DNA of 7,348 bases from Candidatus Atribacteria bacterium (GTDB lineage Bacteria; Atribacterota; Phoenicimicrobiia; Phoenicimicrobiales; Stramentimicrobiaceae): the NCBI GenBank assembly GCA_016934875.1, contig JAFGSC010000219.1:1-7348 (forward strand), in the 5' to 3' direction. The stretch's first letter is position 1. Each line of letters begins with the position of its first letter. Below are positions 1 through 4,923 of this stretch, piece after piece. The notes under the pieces were generated by a model. That model was not told the DNA's origin. It made no database searches and worked only from the letters and a program-made list of their open reading frames with translations. The position numbers were made by a program, and so were the translations under genes.

Positions 1-170
1 AGAAGTGGAAAAATATCATTTGGACTTGAAAGTATATTCATTGTATATCTTCTCTCAAACCGCTCACTCTTTTTCCAGCGAGCAAATCTAATATTAACTG
101 AATCAGGTTGTGAATATAATGTCATAGTATTTATTATAATCAATATATTTATGAGTGAAAGTAACTTCAT
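1..170 (-). CDS. Start of an exported protein of unknown function (truncated by window edge)
   Basis: An open frame reads from an ATG at 168-170 to the left edge without a stop (56 complete codons). The N-terminus looks like a signal peptide: a Lys at residue 2, a hydrophobic Leu/Ile-rich core over residues 3-18, then LYSQ with likely cleavage after Gln21 just before PDSVN. The part after it is polar and charged (RFARWKKSERFERR, residues 28-41). No family can be named from 56 residues. The start is well supported by an AGGAG motif 9 nt upstream of the ATG. The gene follows the toxin-antitoxin operon in the same direction, separated by palindrome A, whose edge is about 20 nt before the start codon. 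A secreted or surface-anchored product is inferred. Confidence 0.72.
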   Translation of the reverse strand, partial: MKLLSLINILIIINTMTLYSQPDSVNIRFARWKKSERFERRYTMNILSSPNDIFPL

Positions 171-179
171 AGCAGTGGT

Positions 180-184
180 CTCCT
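180..184 (-). promoter_or_regulatory. Shine-Dalgarno-like ribosome binding site
   Basis: AGGAG on the minus strand, 9 nt before the ATG at 168-170. Clear Shine-Dalgarno motifs are uncommon in Bacteroidota and none of the other genes here has one as clear, so this site decides the start of the truncated left-edge gene. It lies 6 bp beyond the end of palindrome A. Confidence 0.55.
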
Positions 185-190
185 AAAGTT

Positions 191-259
191 GCCCACAACG
201 GCCGGCGGTATGCGCTGCCTGCCTGCCGGCAGGCAGGTTGCGTAGTACCGGTTGTTAGC
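191..259. repeat. GC-rich imperfect palindrome A, between toxin gene and next gene
   Basis: The left arm (191-215) and right arm (240-259) are imperfect inverted repeats; GCCCACAACGG pairs with CCGGTTGTTAGC with a few mismatches, followed by a TATGCGC / GCGTAGTA step. The central 20 bp (218-237) is a perfect palindrome. Its 17-bp core CGGCCGGCGGTATGCGC recurs with one change in palindrome B (1024-1040). The element is much richer in G+C than the flanking DNA. It includes the toxin stop codon (255-257), which sits within the minus-strand motif GCTAACA. It resembles dispersed intergenic palindromes and loosely resembles integron attC sites, but strict attC core boxes are absent. Confidence 0.75.
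218..237. repeat. Perfect 20-bp palindrome at the centre of element A
   Basis: Two CCTG/CAGG units on each side of a CCGG centre make a perfect 10+10 bp palindrome with no spacer. It occupies the position where palindrome B carries an unrelated segment of about 70 bp, so it may be a separate miniature palindrome nested in the larger one. Confidence 0.75.
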
Positions 260-680
260 ACCTGGCAATTTTAAGCTTTAAATAGTCTTCAGGAGTAAAT
301 ACAGCTATCTCACTGTTTTTATAATCTTTGATATTTCTTGTTAAAATTGTATCAATAATGCCAGACTTGACTGCAGCATAATTTTGCAGGGCATCCTCAA
401 AATCTTTGAACTTTGAGTTTAAAGCTGTTCTAACAATCTCTTTGTTCATGTCAAGAACATCAGTAATCGACAATAGTTGATTAAGCTTTTCTATTACCTT
501 TTCGTGTTTTGCAGTTTGCCTTAGCAGGTAATACACATTGCTACATATAACTGGGGTAATAAAACCCTGTATAGATTTCAATTCACAAAGCGAGAATATT
601 ATAGCAGCATGCTCTGAAAAAGGCTTTTTATCAAAAAAAAAGTCCAAAACAACATCTGTATCAATAAGTACTTTATCCAT
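255..680 (-). CDS. PIN-domain toxin (VapC-like ribonuclease)
   Basis: A 141-residue protein with the layout of a compact PIN-domain nuclease, a family that usually cleaves RNA using Mg2+ held by acidic residues. The first acidic motif is LIDTDVVLD (Asp7, Asp9) after a short beta strand. A helical region follows with TPVICSNVYYLL (42-53), where this subgroup has Asn rather than the Glu of classical VapC. The third acidic site is in DFEDALQ (93-99, Asp96 favoured). The last is in TRNIKDYKNS (114-123, Asp119), followed by the usual FTPEDYL end. The ATG directly abuts the antitoxin stop codon (TAA then ATG, no gap), implying coupled translation and a two-gene operon. The stop codon lies inside palindrome A. 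The fold assignment is firm; RNA target and toxicity are inferred. Confidence 0.88.
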   Translation of the reverse strand: MDKVLIDTDVVLDFFFDKKPFSEHAAIIFSLCELKSIQGFITPVICSNVYYLLRQTAKHEKVIEKLNQLLSITDVLDMNKEIVRTALNSKFKDFEDALQNYAAVKSGIIDTILTRNIKDYKNSEIAVFTPEDYLKLKIARC

Positions 681-929
681 TTACAAATATTTTTCTGATA
701 ACCTTTTGCTCAATTCTTTCTTATAATCAAGATTAGAGGAGGCTTTAAAAGATCCTCTCAATGATTTTACAATAGGCGTAATCTCAATATCCGTCTTTGG
801 ACCATTTTTGGTAATTACCTTTAAATAATTCTCAATAATATCAGATAAGCTATGACCTTTTCTTTTGGCATAACCTTTAGCCCTATTAATAACGGACTGC
901 TCAATTGTCAATGTCAATTTAGTATTCAT
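681..929 (-). CDS. Ribbon-helix-helix antitoxin of the PIN toxin (DUF6364-like)
   Basis: An 82-residue protein. Residues 3-10 (TKLTLTIE) form a probable beta strand, and residues 11-40 contain two helices (SVINRAKGYAKRKG, then SLSDIIENYLKVI). This is the pattern of a ribbon-helix-helix DNA-binding antitoxin; the sequence resembles the DUF6364 group that pairs with PIN toxins in Bacteroidota. The C-terminal half (45-82) is polar and probably binds the toxin. The gene comes first in the operon, directly before the toxin, as expected for antitoxins that repress their own promoter. A perfect inverted repeat overlapping a promoter-like box lies immediately upstream (945-1004), a candidate operator. 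The product would neutralise the toxin and autoregulate the pair. Confidence 0.85.
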   Translation of the reverse strand: MNTKLTLTIEQSVINRAKGYAKRKGHSLSDIIENYLKVITKNGPKTDIEITPIVKSLRGSFKASSNLDYKKELSKRLSEKYL

Positions 930-944
930 ATTTCAAAAAAAATT

Positions 945-1004
945 ACACGTACAAAAATACGAAAATTTATTGATCCGTACTAAATATTTCCTTTTTGTAC
1001 GTGT
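945..1004 (-). promoter_or_regulatory. Putative toxin-antitoxin promoter with 13-bp inverted-repeat operator
   Basis: ACACGTACAAAAA (945-957) and its exact reverse complement (992-1004) form perfect 13-bp arms 34 bp apart. A third GTAC lies between them (977-980). On the minus strand 952-959 reads TATTTTTG, an exact fit to the Bacteroidota -7 box TAnnTTTG, and overlaps one arm; it ends 22 nt before the antitoxin ATG. No clear -33 TTTG is visible. Binding by the antitoxin RHH domain is inferred from the layout. The arms could alternatively form an RNA hairpin, as the distal arm runs into a T tract. Confidence 0.55.
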
Positions 1005-1017
1005 TTTTTTACTTGCC

Positions 1018-1145
1018 GCTAAACGGTCGGCGGTATGCGCAGTTGCCGCTTCAAGGCGCTTTCGTGTCGGGTTACTCACAAGATACACAAATGAACCAAC
1101 ATTAGCAACCCCTCTGCCCGGCAATTGCGTATGACCGGCTGTAGC
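1018..1145. repeat. GC-rich imperfect palindrome B, upstream of the toxin-antitoxin operon
   Basis: The outer arms 1018-1048 and 1119-1145 are imperfect inverted repeats: GCTAAACGGTC pairs with GACCGGCTGTAGC, GTATGCG with TGCGTAT, and GTTGCCG with CGGCAAT. The core CGGTCGGCGGTATGCGC (1024-1040) is shared with palindrome A with one change. The interior of about 70 bp has its own stem: 1070-1076 pairs with 1104-1110, 6 of 7 as DNA and 7 of 7 on minus-strand RNA counting G-U. The element starts 14 bp past the stop of the frameshifted membrane gene and ends shortly before the operator. A 78-codon minus-strand frame crosses it, but its residues simply follow the palindrome, so it is not called as a gene. 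Confidence 0.72.
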
Positions 1146-1158
1146 AATTGTACTTATT

Positions 1159-1600
1159 TTATAGTCCAAAGAATGATAATAGTGCGAATATAGCCATCAA
1201 TAATATAAACGGAAATTCAAACTTTAGTTTTCCTGGCATTTTGAATATAACGTATATAAAAAGAAGCATTGGAATTATTAATGCTGATTGTGTAATTCCC
1301 GCACCTTTCCAATGTTGTATGCTAAAATGTAAACCTTATAAATAAAATAAGCGACATTGTACAAATTACAATCCTTTCAATTCCGCTCAAGCTTTTCATA
1401 AATAGACCATAAAATATGCCCATTATGAAAGTAAACATTATCAAGACTACCCCAATTATCAATACATATTTAAGAAAAATAAAACTTGACAAAAGGCCGA
1501 TAATTAGCATCGCAGCCAACATCCATGAAATTAATTTTCGTATTTTTTCAATTCTTGTAATTGCTTGGTCCATGGTCTTTTTAGTATAATTGCCAAACAT
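1159..1600 (-). pseudogene. Multi-pass membrane protein broken by a one-base frameshift
   Basis: The first frame (start 1600) gives 92 residues ending at a TAG at 1322-1324. Dropping one T from the minus-strand TTTT run (1324-1327) lets the protein continue for 54 residues to a TAA at 1159-1161, total 146. The joined product has about five hydrophobic segments (near 23-43, 45-68, 77-92, 102-119, 129-144). The junction rebuilds FTFSIQHWKGAGI, resembling the (F/L)K-x-x-HWPGAG motif after a membrane helix in many Bacteroidota membrane proteins such as GldL. That is the main reason to treat both halves as one gene. Function unknown. A -7-like box at 1602-1609 almost touches the first ATG, so the ATG at 1571-1573 may be the true start. 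The shift may be a real mutation or a sequencing or assembly error. Confidence 0.72.
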
Positions 1601-1601
1601 T

Positions 1602-1609
1602 CAAATATA
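1602..1609 (-). promoter_or_regulatory. -7-like promoter box at the edge of repeat copy R1
   Basis: The minus strand reads TATATTTG, an exact match to the Bacteroidota -7 consensus TAnnTTTG. The same octamer is at the matching edge of repeat copy R2 (4512-4519). No good -33 TTTG is visible at the usual spacing. Transcription would begin just inside the first ATG of the downstream membrane gene, favouring its second ATG at 1571-1573. Confidence 0.4.
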
Positions 1610-1810
1610 TGTACTTTTTAAATAAAAGGTGCATATATTTCGCGTATAGCTTTCATTAATTAATGGTGTTAAGATGTTAAGCTCAAGGGAAAAGGAAAGG
1701 TAGTTGGAGTGTGAGTTTGGGTGTGTGTGTGGGTATGAGTGTGGGGGGAAAGAGGATAAGGCAACACCGGGGATAAACTGCATAAAATGTTTCAGAAAAG
1801 GTTTATCCTG

Positions 1811-1865
1811 AAAACCAGGCAAAGCCTGGAATAATATATTCGGTTGAGGCAAAGCCTCAACCGAA
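1811..1865 (-). terminator. Tandem hairpins in R1, candidate terminator of the T9SS-protein gene
   Basis: Read on the minus strand, a 12-bp stem with a TTT loop (1865-1839) starts 75 nt after the stop at 1941. It is followed by CCAGGC-TTT-GCCTGG and then TTTT (1829-1811). The second hairpin plus T run fits an intrinsic terminator, though the T run is short. Copy R2 keeps the same arrangement. Confidence 0.5.
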
Positions 1866-1940
1866 CGGGGGGTTAGTTTAGAAACCAAATATTCGTAAAA
1901 TACTGAGAACCTGATGTTTTATATTGTGTGTTAATTTGCG

Positions 1941-2585
1941 TTAATCTATGTATATATTTTTACTAATCATTTTTTTATCTCCGATTACCTTACAAATAAA
2001 AAATCCATTAATATGGTTTGGTATTATAATTGAATTACCATTAAACTCTTTATTATATATTTCTTGTCCAATCTGATTAATCAACCTAATCTTTATAGGT
2101 CCATATACTTCGCCAACAATTGTAATCAAATAATTATGATAAAAGAGGTCAATCCCTTTCTCTGATTGATTTTCAGGAATATAACTATAAAACGGATTTA
2201 TCAGATATTCATTACTTCCAAACATATTGAATGCAACACTATCAAAAACATTATCAATAGTTAATGTGCATTTTTGAAAACATTGACAAGTAGTCAATTC
2301 ACCAGTATCTGTCCTTAATATCACAATTGAATCAATTAAGGATGAAATATTTAAAACTGTTGTCTGACCGCAATTTTTTATTATTGTCAATTCAAGGATT
2401 TGCCCATCACCCTGAGTGAATCTATTTGAAATACCTTGGGTAATTCCACTATAATCCAATACATTTTTACATTCAGAAGTTAAAGTAAAACTAAAACTTG
2501 TATCTCTTTTCGAGTCAATATAATGCTCTTGACCATATCCTATAATGGTCAAAAAGAGTAAATTAATTGTAAGTATTTTTTTCAT
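1941..2585 (-). CDS. Small secreted protein with T9SS type A C-terminal sorting domain
   Basis: A 214-residue protein from the ATG at 2583-2585; an in-frame ATG 7 codons upstream is less likely because MKKILTINLLFLTIIGYGQ is itself a complete signal peptide, probably cut after Gln19. The middle (about 25-150) matches no family I recognise; it is beta-like and has six cysteines (39, 72, 100, 102, 106 and, in the tail, 198), including a tight CQCFQKC cluster. The last 50 residues have the type IX sorting-domain pattern: IKIRLINQIGQEIYN (164-178), then NGFFICKV and KKMISKNIYID at the end. The protein should cross the inner membrane by Sec and the outer membrane by the Por/T9SS machinery, and be released or anchored at the surface. 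Its stop is followed by repeat R1; a hairpin lies upstream at 2632-2658. Confidence 0.82.
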   Translation of the reverse strand: MKKILTINLLFLTIIGYGQEHYIDSKRDTSFSFTLTSECKNVLDYSGITQGISNRFTQGDGQILELTIIKNCGQTTVLNISSLIDSIVILRTDTGELTTCQCFQKCTLTIDNVFDSVAFNMFGSNEYLINPFYSYIPENQSEKGIDLFYHNYLITIVGEVYGPIKIRLINQIGQEIYNKEFNGNSIIIPNHINGFFICKVIGDKKMISKNIYID

Positions 2586-2623
2586 TCGTTTAAAATCATT
2601 AACCATTAGATAATAAATTGTTT

Positions 2624-2658
2624 AAAAATTCGAGAACGGATGTAACCGCTCCGCTCTC
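2624..2658 (-). terminator. Candidate terminator of the Ntn hydrolase gene
   Basis: On the minus strand GAGAGCGGA (2658-2650) pairs with TCCGTTCTC (2640-2632) in a 9-bp stem with one G-U and a 9-nt loop, followed by GAATTTTT. It lies 85 nt after the stop at 2743 and about 47 nt before the next start codon, so it could instead be a leader hairpin of the T9SS-protein gene. The G-U pair forms only on minus-strand RNA, which fits transcription in that direction. Confidence 0.42.
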
Positions 2659-2742
2659 ACATAAATCAATATTTATTCAATCTACATACTTAAAGTTCCG
2701 GTAAGTTTTTAAATGCAAGCTACCGTGTGTTATGTGCCGAAT

Positions 2743-3804
2743 TTATTTATTACATTTAGTTGTCTCCGGGTATTTTGCTGTAATTTCTCTCGCTTCTTCA
2801 GGCATCGTCTCCAAAAATCTCACGTTATTACAAAGGTTATCAATCAACTCTCTGTTTGTTTTATAAGAATAAATTTTAAAATTTAATTTATCATTTGCCA
2901 TACTGTCATCTATATCAATATATAAAGATGGAGAGTCGCATGAAAAATCAATATCAGATACATTAAATTGTCTTATTGTTTTATTTTTAAAGGTTTTATA
3001 ATAAACTGTCATATTCTTAATGTCATATACGATACTCCAATGTGTTGCACCGCCCTGACTTATTGAACTTAATATATCAAAAGAATAATCAATAACATTC
3101 CTATTTTCATATTGTTTAATCATTGATGCGGCTTTTGCAAACCTATCTAAGGATCGAGTTGTATTGGGTATTGAATCTGTTCCACCAAAATCTCTAAATG
3201 ATTTTATATAGGCTATACTTGACTCATATGAATCGTTCGCAAGCACTCTGATTGGTAATGAAGATTGGGTATGGCAAATCATTTTACCATTTAAATATTC
3301 AATTGTTGCAATATTTCCAAATCTATCACATACTAAAAAATGCAATGGAGCCACAGACAGCTTAGAAATCCTTAGTAGTGTATCACTTGCAATGAGTTCA
3401 TCCACTGTTTCTGAATTGTCAAGTTGATATTGTATCCATTGTAATTCTGTTAATCCATATCTGTTATCAATTTCAGGATAAGTTGTTTTATCTAACCACA
3501 TTTGTTCTATTACCAATCCTTTTTCATTTATACCTCCATATGGGAATTCACGGCCACTTTGATTAAATGTAACACTGCCATATTTGGAAATCCATTCAAT
3601 CCGTTTTTCTGGTGGTTGAATCAAAGCAGACTTTTTCATATTCCGCTTATTTATTATAACATGTCCAAATCCTGTGCTAAAATCAAAATTTCTTCCAAAA
3701 ATCAGGTTTATTGAATCATTAATGCAAAAAGTTGTACATGCTTTTCCATTTAATCCAATAAAAAGCAAAAATAGTAAGATAGAATGTTGAATTATTTTTT
3801 TCAT
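2743..3804 (-). CDS. Exported Ntn hydrolase of the choloylglycine hydrolase family
   Basis: A 353-residue linear-amide C-N hydrolase (penicillin V acylase / bile salt hydrolase fold). The signal peptide is KKIIQHSILLFLLFIGLNGKA; cleavage after Ala22 would expose Cys23 of CTTFC as the N-terminal nucleophile. Family active-site positions are visible: GRNFDF with Arg38 and Asp41, GGINEKGL with Asn93, LAND with Asn190, and LDRFAKA with Arg221, plus THWSIVYD (254-261). Length fits the family. No lipobox precedes Cys23. Such enzymes cleave amide bonds in conjugated bile acids, penicillin V, acyl-homoserine lactones or other N-acyl amides; the substrate cannot be told from sequence. It probably acts in the periplasm. 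Neighbours are unrelated small genes, so no pathway is indicated. The start ATG at 3802-3804 is the only one that gives a proper signal peptide. Confidence 0.87.
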   Translation of the reverse strand: MKKIIQHSILLFLLFIGLNGKACTTFCINDSINLIFGRNFDFSTGFGHVIINKRNMKKSALIQPPEKRIEWISKYGSVTFNQSGREFPYGGINEKGLVIEQMWLDKTTYPEIDNRYGLTELQWIQYQLDNSETVDELIASDTLLRISKLSVAPLHFLVCDRFGNIATIEYLNGKMICHTQSSLPIRVLANDSYESSIAYIKSFRDFGGTDSIPNTTRSLDRFAKAASMIKQYENRNVIDYSFDILSSISQGGATHWSIVYDIKNMTVYYKTFKNKTIRQFNVSDIDFSCDSPSLYIDIDDSMANDKLNFKIYSYKTNRELIDNLCNNVRFLETMPEEAREITAKYPETTKCNK

Positions 3805-3864
3805 TTTACTCTATGTTTATATGTTTATTCGCGGTTTGATAAATTGGCAAATAACATTTGCATC

Positions 3865-3897
3865 AAAAGCTGGACATTTCTTAAATGTACTGCTTTT
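3865..3897. repeat. Imperfect 33-bp palindrome in the intergenic gap, possible terminator
   Basis: AAAAGC (3865-3870) pairs with GCTTTT (3892-3897), and ACATTT (3874-3879) pairs with AAATGT (3883-3888) around a CTT loop; only two of fifteen positions fail to pair. On the minus strand it ends in GCTTTT, 76 nt after the stop of the 3974-4477 gene and 60 nt before the hydrolase start, so it could end transcription of the membrane-protein gene. The T run is short. The rest of 3805-3973 shows nothing I can name. Confidence 0.45.
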
Positions 3898-3973
3898 CTG
3901 AATTTATGTAATGCAGGTTTCATGTTCTTCGCTTGGTTTAAAAACGATTGTGCAGCTTGCTTTTATTGGCCTG

Positions 3974-4477
3974 TTAGCTGTTTGCTACTATTTCATTCAA
4001 TTTCATAATGATCTTTTCATTTGCAATTATTGGATTATAAGTTTCTGGTGAATCATGCAAAAGTCTTCTTCCTTCAAAAGTTTTGAAATTCTCTTTCGGT
4101 ATATATATCTTAATCAACCTTAATATTTTTATTCCTAGTCCATTTTTAAAGACAGTGAATTCTGCTCGTATGATAGGATTATCAATGGGAAATATACCAA
4201 CTCTTCCAGAAGAAATAAACTTTTCAATTATCTTGTCTTTGGGGAATGAGGCTCTTTTGTACCTTCCAAAAGGTCCATAGCTGACTTTGAATAAGAAAAG
4301 ACTAAAAAATAAAATAAGAGCATAAAATAAAACAAGTTGATACAAGAAAAACAGATAATAATTTCTATTAATTATGGGGAAAAACTTGTCAAATAAGGCT
4401 ACATTTCCTGTTGTTACAATTAAAAAGTAAAAAATATTCAAAATGTACCAGTATCCATTTTTCTTTTTTGTCATCAC
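3974..4477 (-). CDS. Membrane protein of unknown function, two TM helices and a soluble tail
   Basis: A 167-residue protein with a basic N-terminus (TKKKNG), a hydrophobic helix at about 10-28, a second aromatic-rich one at about 41-64, then a soluble C-terminal half of about 100 residues. The tail (GRVGIFPIDN, EFTVFKNGLGIKIL, IYIPKENFKTFEG, then a closing helix IIMKLNEIV) suggests beta strands plus a final helix, like small PH-like domains on bacterial membrane proteins; this is only a resemblance. The basic N-terminus suggests both ends are cytoplasmic. Two ATGs lie in tandem (4475-4477 and 4472-4474); either could be used. Repeat R2 with a -7-like box lies directly upstream. The TAA stop is inside the motif GCTAACA, as for the toxin gene. 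Confidence 0.75.
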   Translation of the reverse strand: MMTKKKNGYWYILNIFYFLIVTTGNVALFDKFFPIINRNYYLFFLYQLVLFYALILFFSLFLFKVSYGPFGRYKRASFPKDKIIEKFISSGRVGIFPIDNPIIRAEFTVFKNGLGIKILRLIKIYIPKENFKTFEGRRLLHDSPETYNPIIANEKIIMKLNEIVANS

Positions 4478-4511
4478 GTGAGTTTTTGTTATATAGTTTA
4501 CAGCTAACCCC

Positions 4512-4519
4512 CAAATATA
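4512..4519 (-). promoter_or_regulatory. -7-like promoter box at the edge of repeat copy R2
   Basis: The minus strand reads TATATTTG, an exact TAnnTTTG match at the same edge of the repeat as in R1. It ends 34 nt before the ATG of the membrane-protein gene at 4477, a plausible leader length. A TTTTTG lies upstream but only about 13 nt away, closer than the usual -33 spacing. Confidence 0.45.
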
Positions 4520-4699
4520 TTTACTTTCTGGACAAAAAGCTTATATATTTCGCGTATAGCTTTCATTAAAGTAATGATTTTTGAGATATTAAGTACAAGG
4601 GAAAAGGAAAGGCAGTTGGAGTGTGAGTTTGGGTGTGTGTGAGGGTAAGGCTATTACGGGGATAAACTGCATAAAATGTTTCAGAAAAGGTTTATCCTG

Positions 4700-4754
4700 A
4701 AAACCAGGCAAAGCCTGGAATAATATATTCGATTGAGGCAGAGCCTCAACCGAA
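4700..4754 (-). terminator. Tandem hairpins in R2, terminator-like
   Basis: Same two stems as in R1, with loops of three bases. The minus strand reads CCAGGC-TTT-GCCTGG followed by TTTT. It lies about 170 nt after the stop of the large gene at 4924, with the more degenerate R3 copy in between, so it is the better terminator candidate for that gene. Confidence 0.42.
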
Positions 4755-4760
4755 CGGGGG

Positions 4761-4921
4761 AAAAGGAAAGGCAGTTGAAGTGAGAGTGTGATTGAGAGAA
4801 AGGATAAGGCAACACCGGGGATAAACTGCATAGAATGTTAAAGGAACAGGTTTACCCTGAAATTCAGGCAAAGCCTGGAATAAATATGTTCGGCTGAGGC
4901 ACAGGCCTAACCGTTCAGGGG
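4761..4921. repeat. Intergenic structured repeat R, diverged and shortened copy R3
   Basis: Joined head-to-tail to R2 and ending 2 bp before the stop codon of the large gene. It begins with the same GGGGGAAAAGGAAAGG stretch and has a 32-bp match to R1 (4801-4832 with 1753-1784). It lacks the promoter-side block. Its hairpins are diverged: 4863-4869 with 4873-4880 still pairs with one change, but the long stem around 4889-4910 is broken by several mismatches. This looks like an older copy decaying next to a younger one. Confidence 0.78.
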
Positions 4922-4923
4922 CG

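Larger units (their letters stand above)
1602..1872. repeat. Intergenic structured repeat R, copy R1
   Basis: This fills the gap between the 1941-2585 gene and the membrane pseudogene. It shares three blocks with copy R2: 1633-1659 with 4543-4569 (27 bp identical), 1684-1735 with 4596-4647 (50 of 52), and 1768-1871 with 4657-4760 (102 of 104, no gaps). Stretches between the blocks differ in sequence and length. It contains a GT/G-rich tract (1709-1748), an 8-bp stem (1771-1778 with 1801-1808), a 6-bp hairpin (1815-1829, AAA loop) and a 12-bp hairpin (1839-1865, AAA loop). A 95-codon minus-strand frame crosses it but breaks between copies, so it is treated as non-coding. Confidence 0.85.
4512..4760. 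repeat. Intergenic structured repeat R, copy R2
   Basis: Same layout as R1 at 1602-1872. The 104-bp hairpin block differs from R1 at only two positions: one changes a loop base, the other turns a stem pair into a G-U if transcribed from the minus strand. Stems: 4660-4667 with 4690-4697, 4704-4709 with 4713-4718, and 4728-4739 with 4743-4754. A stretch present in R1 and R3 (from AGGATAAGGC to ACACC) is replaced here by a shorter unrelated one. R2 is joined directly to R3, and together they fill the 446-bp gap 4478-4923, which holds no gene. Confidence 0.85.

Noticed and set aside
191..259. True integron attC site
   Set aside because: The arms end in GCCCACAAC and GTTGTTAGC, which do not fit the RYYYAAC / GTTRRRY core boxes, and no integrase gene is in the window. 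Kept only as a loose hypothesis.
933..1169. A 78-codon minus-strand frame across palindrome B
   Set aside because: Its residues are dictated by the palindrome arms and interior; it begins in the end of the membrane pseudogene and runs over the operator. No independent evidence of coding.
1709..1748. G-quadruplex from the GT/G-rich tract
   Set aside because: Three separate G runs with 9-base loops; too few runs and loops too long for a confident call, and the matching tract in R2 is shorter.
1601..1888. A 95-codon minus-strand frame in repeat R1 sharing protein similarity with frames in R2 and R3
   Set aside because: The similarity comes from the DNA repeat. Beyond the shared block the frames diverge through non-triplet length changes, and the conserved part is hairpin sequence.
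3784..4008. A 74-codon plus-strand frame rich in Cys and Phe across the hydrolase/membrane-protein gap
   Set aside because: It overlaps the ends of two well-supported genes on the other strand, and its middle crosses a hairpin. The intergenic DNA may be a dispersed repeat, but I cannot show a second copy here.
1602..4921. CRISPR array or insertion sequence formed by the R copies
   Set aside because: No short regular repeats with spacers, and no transposase frame or clear terminal inverted repeats with target duplications.
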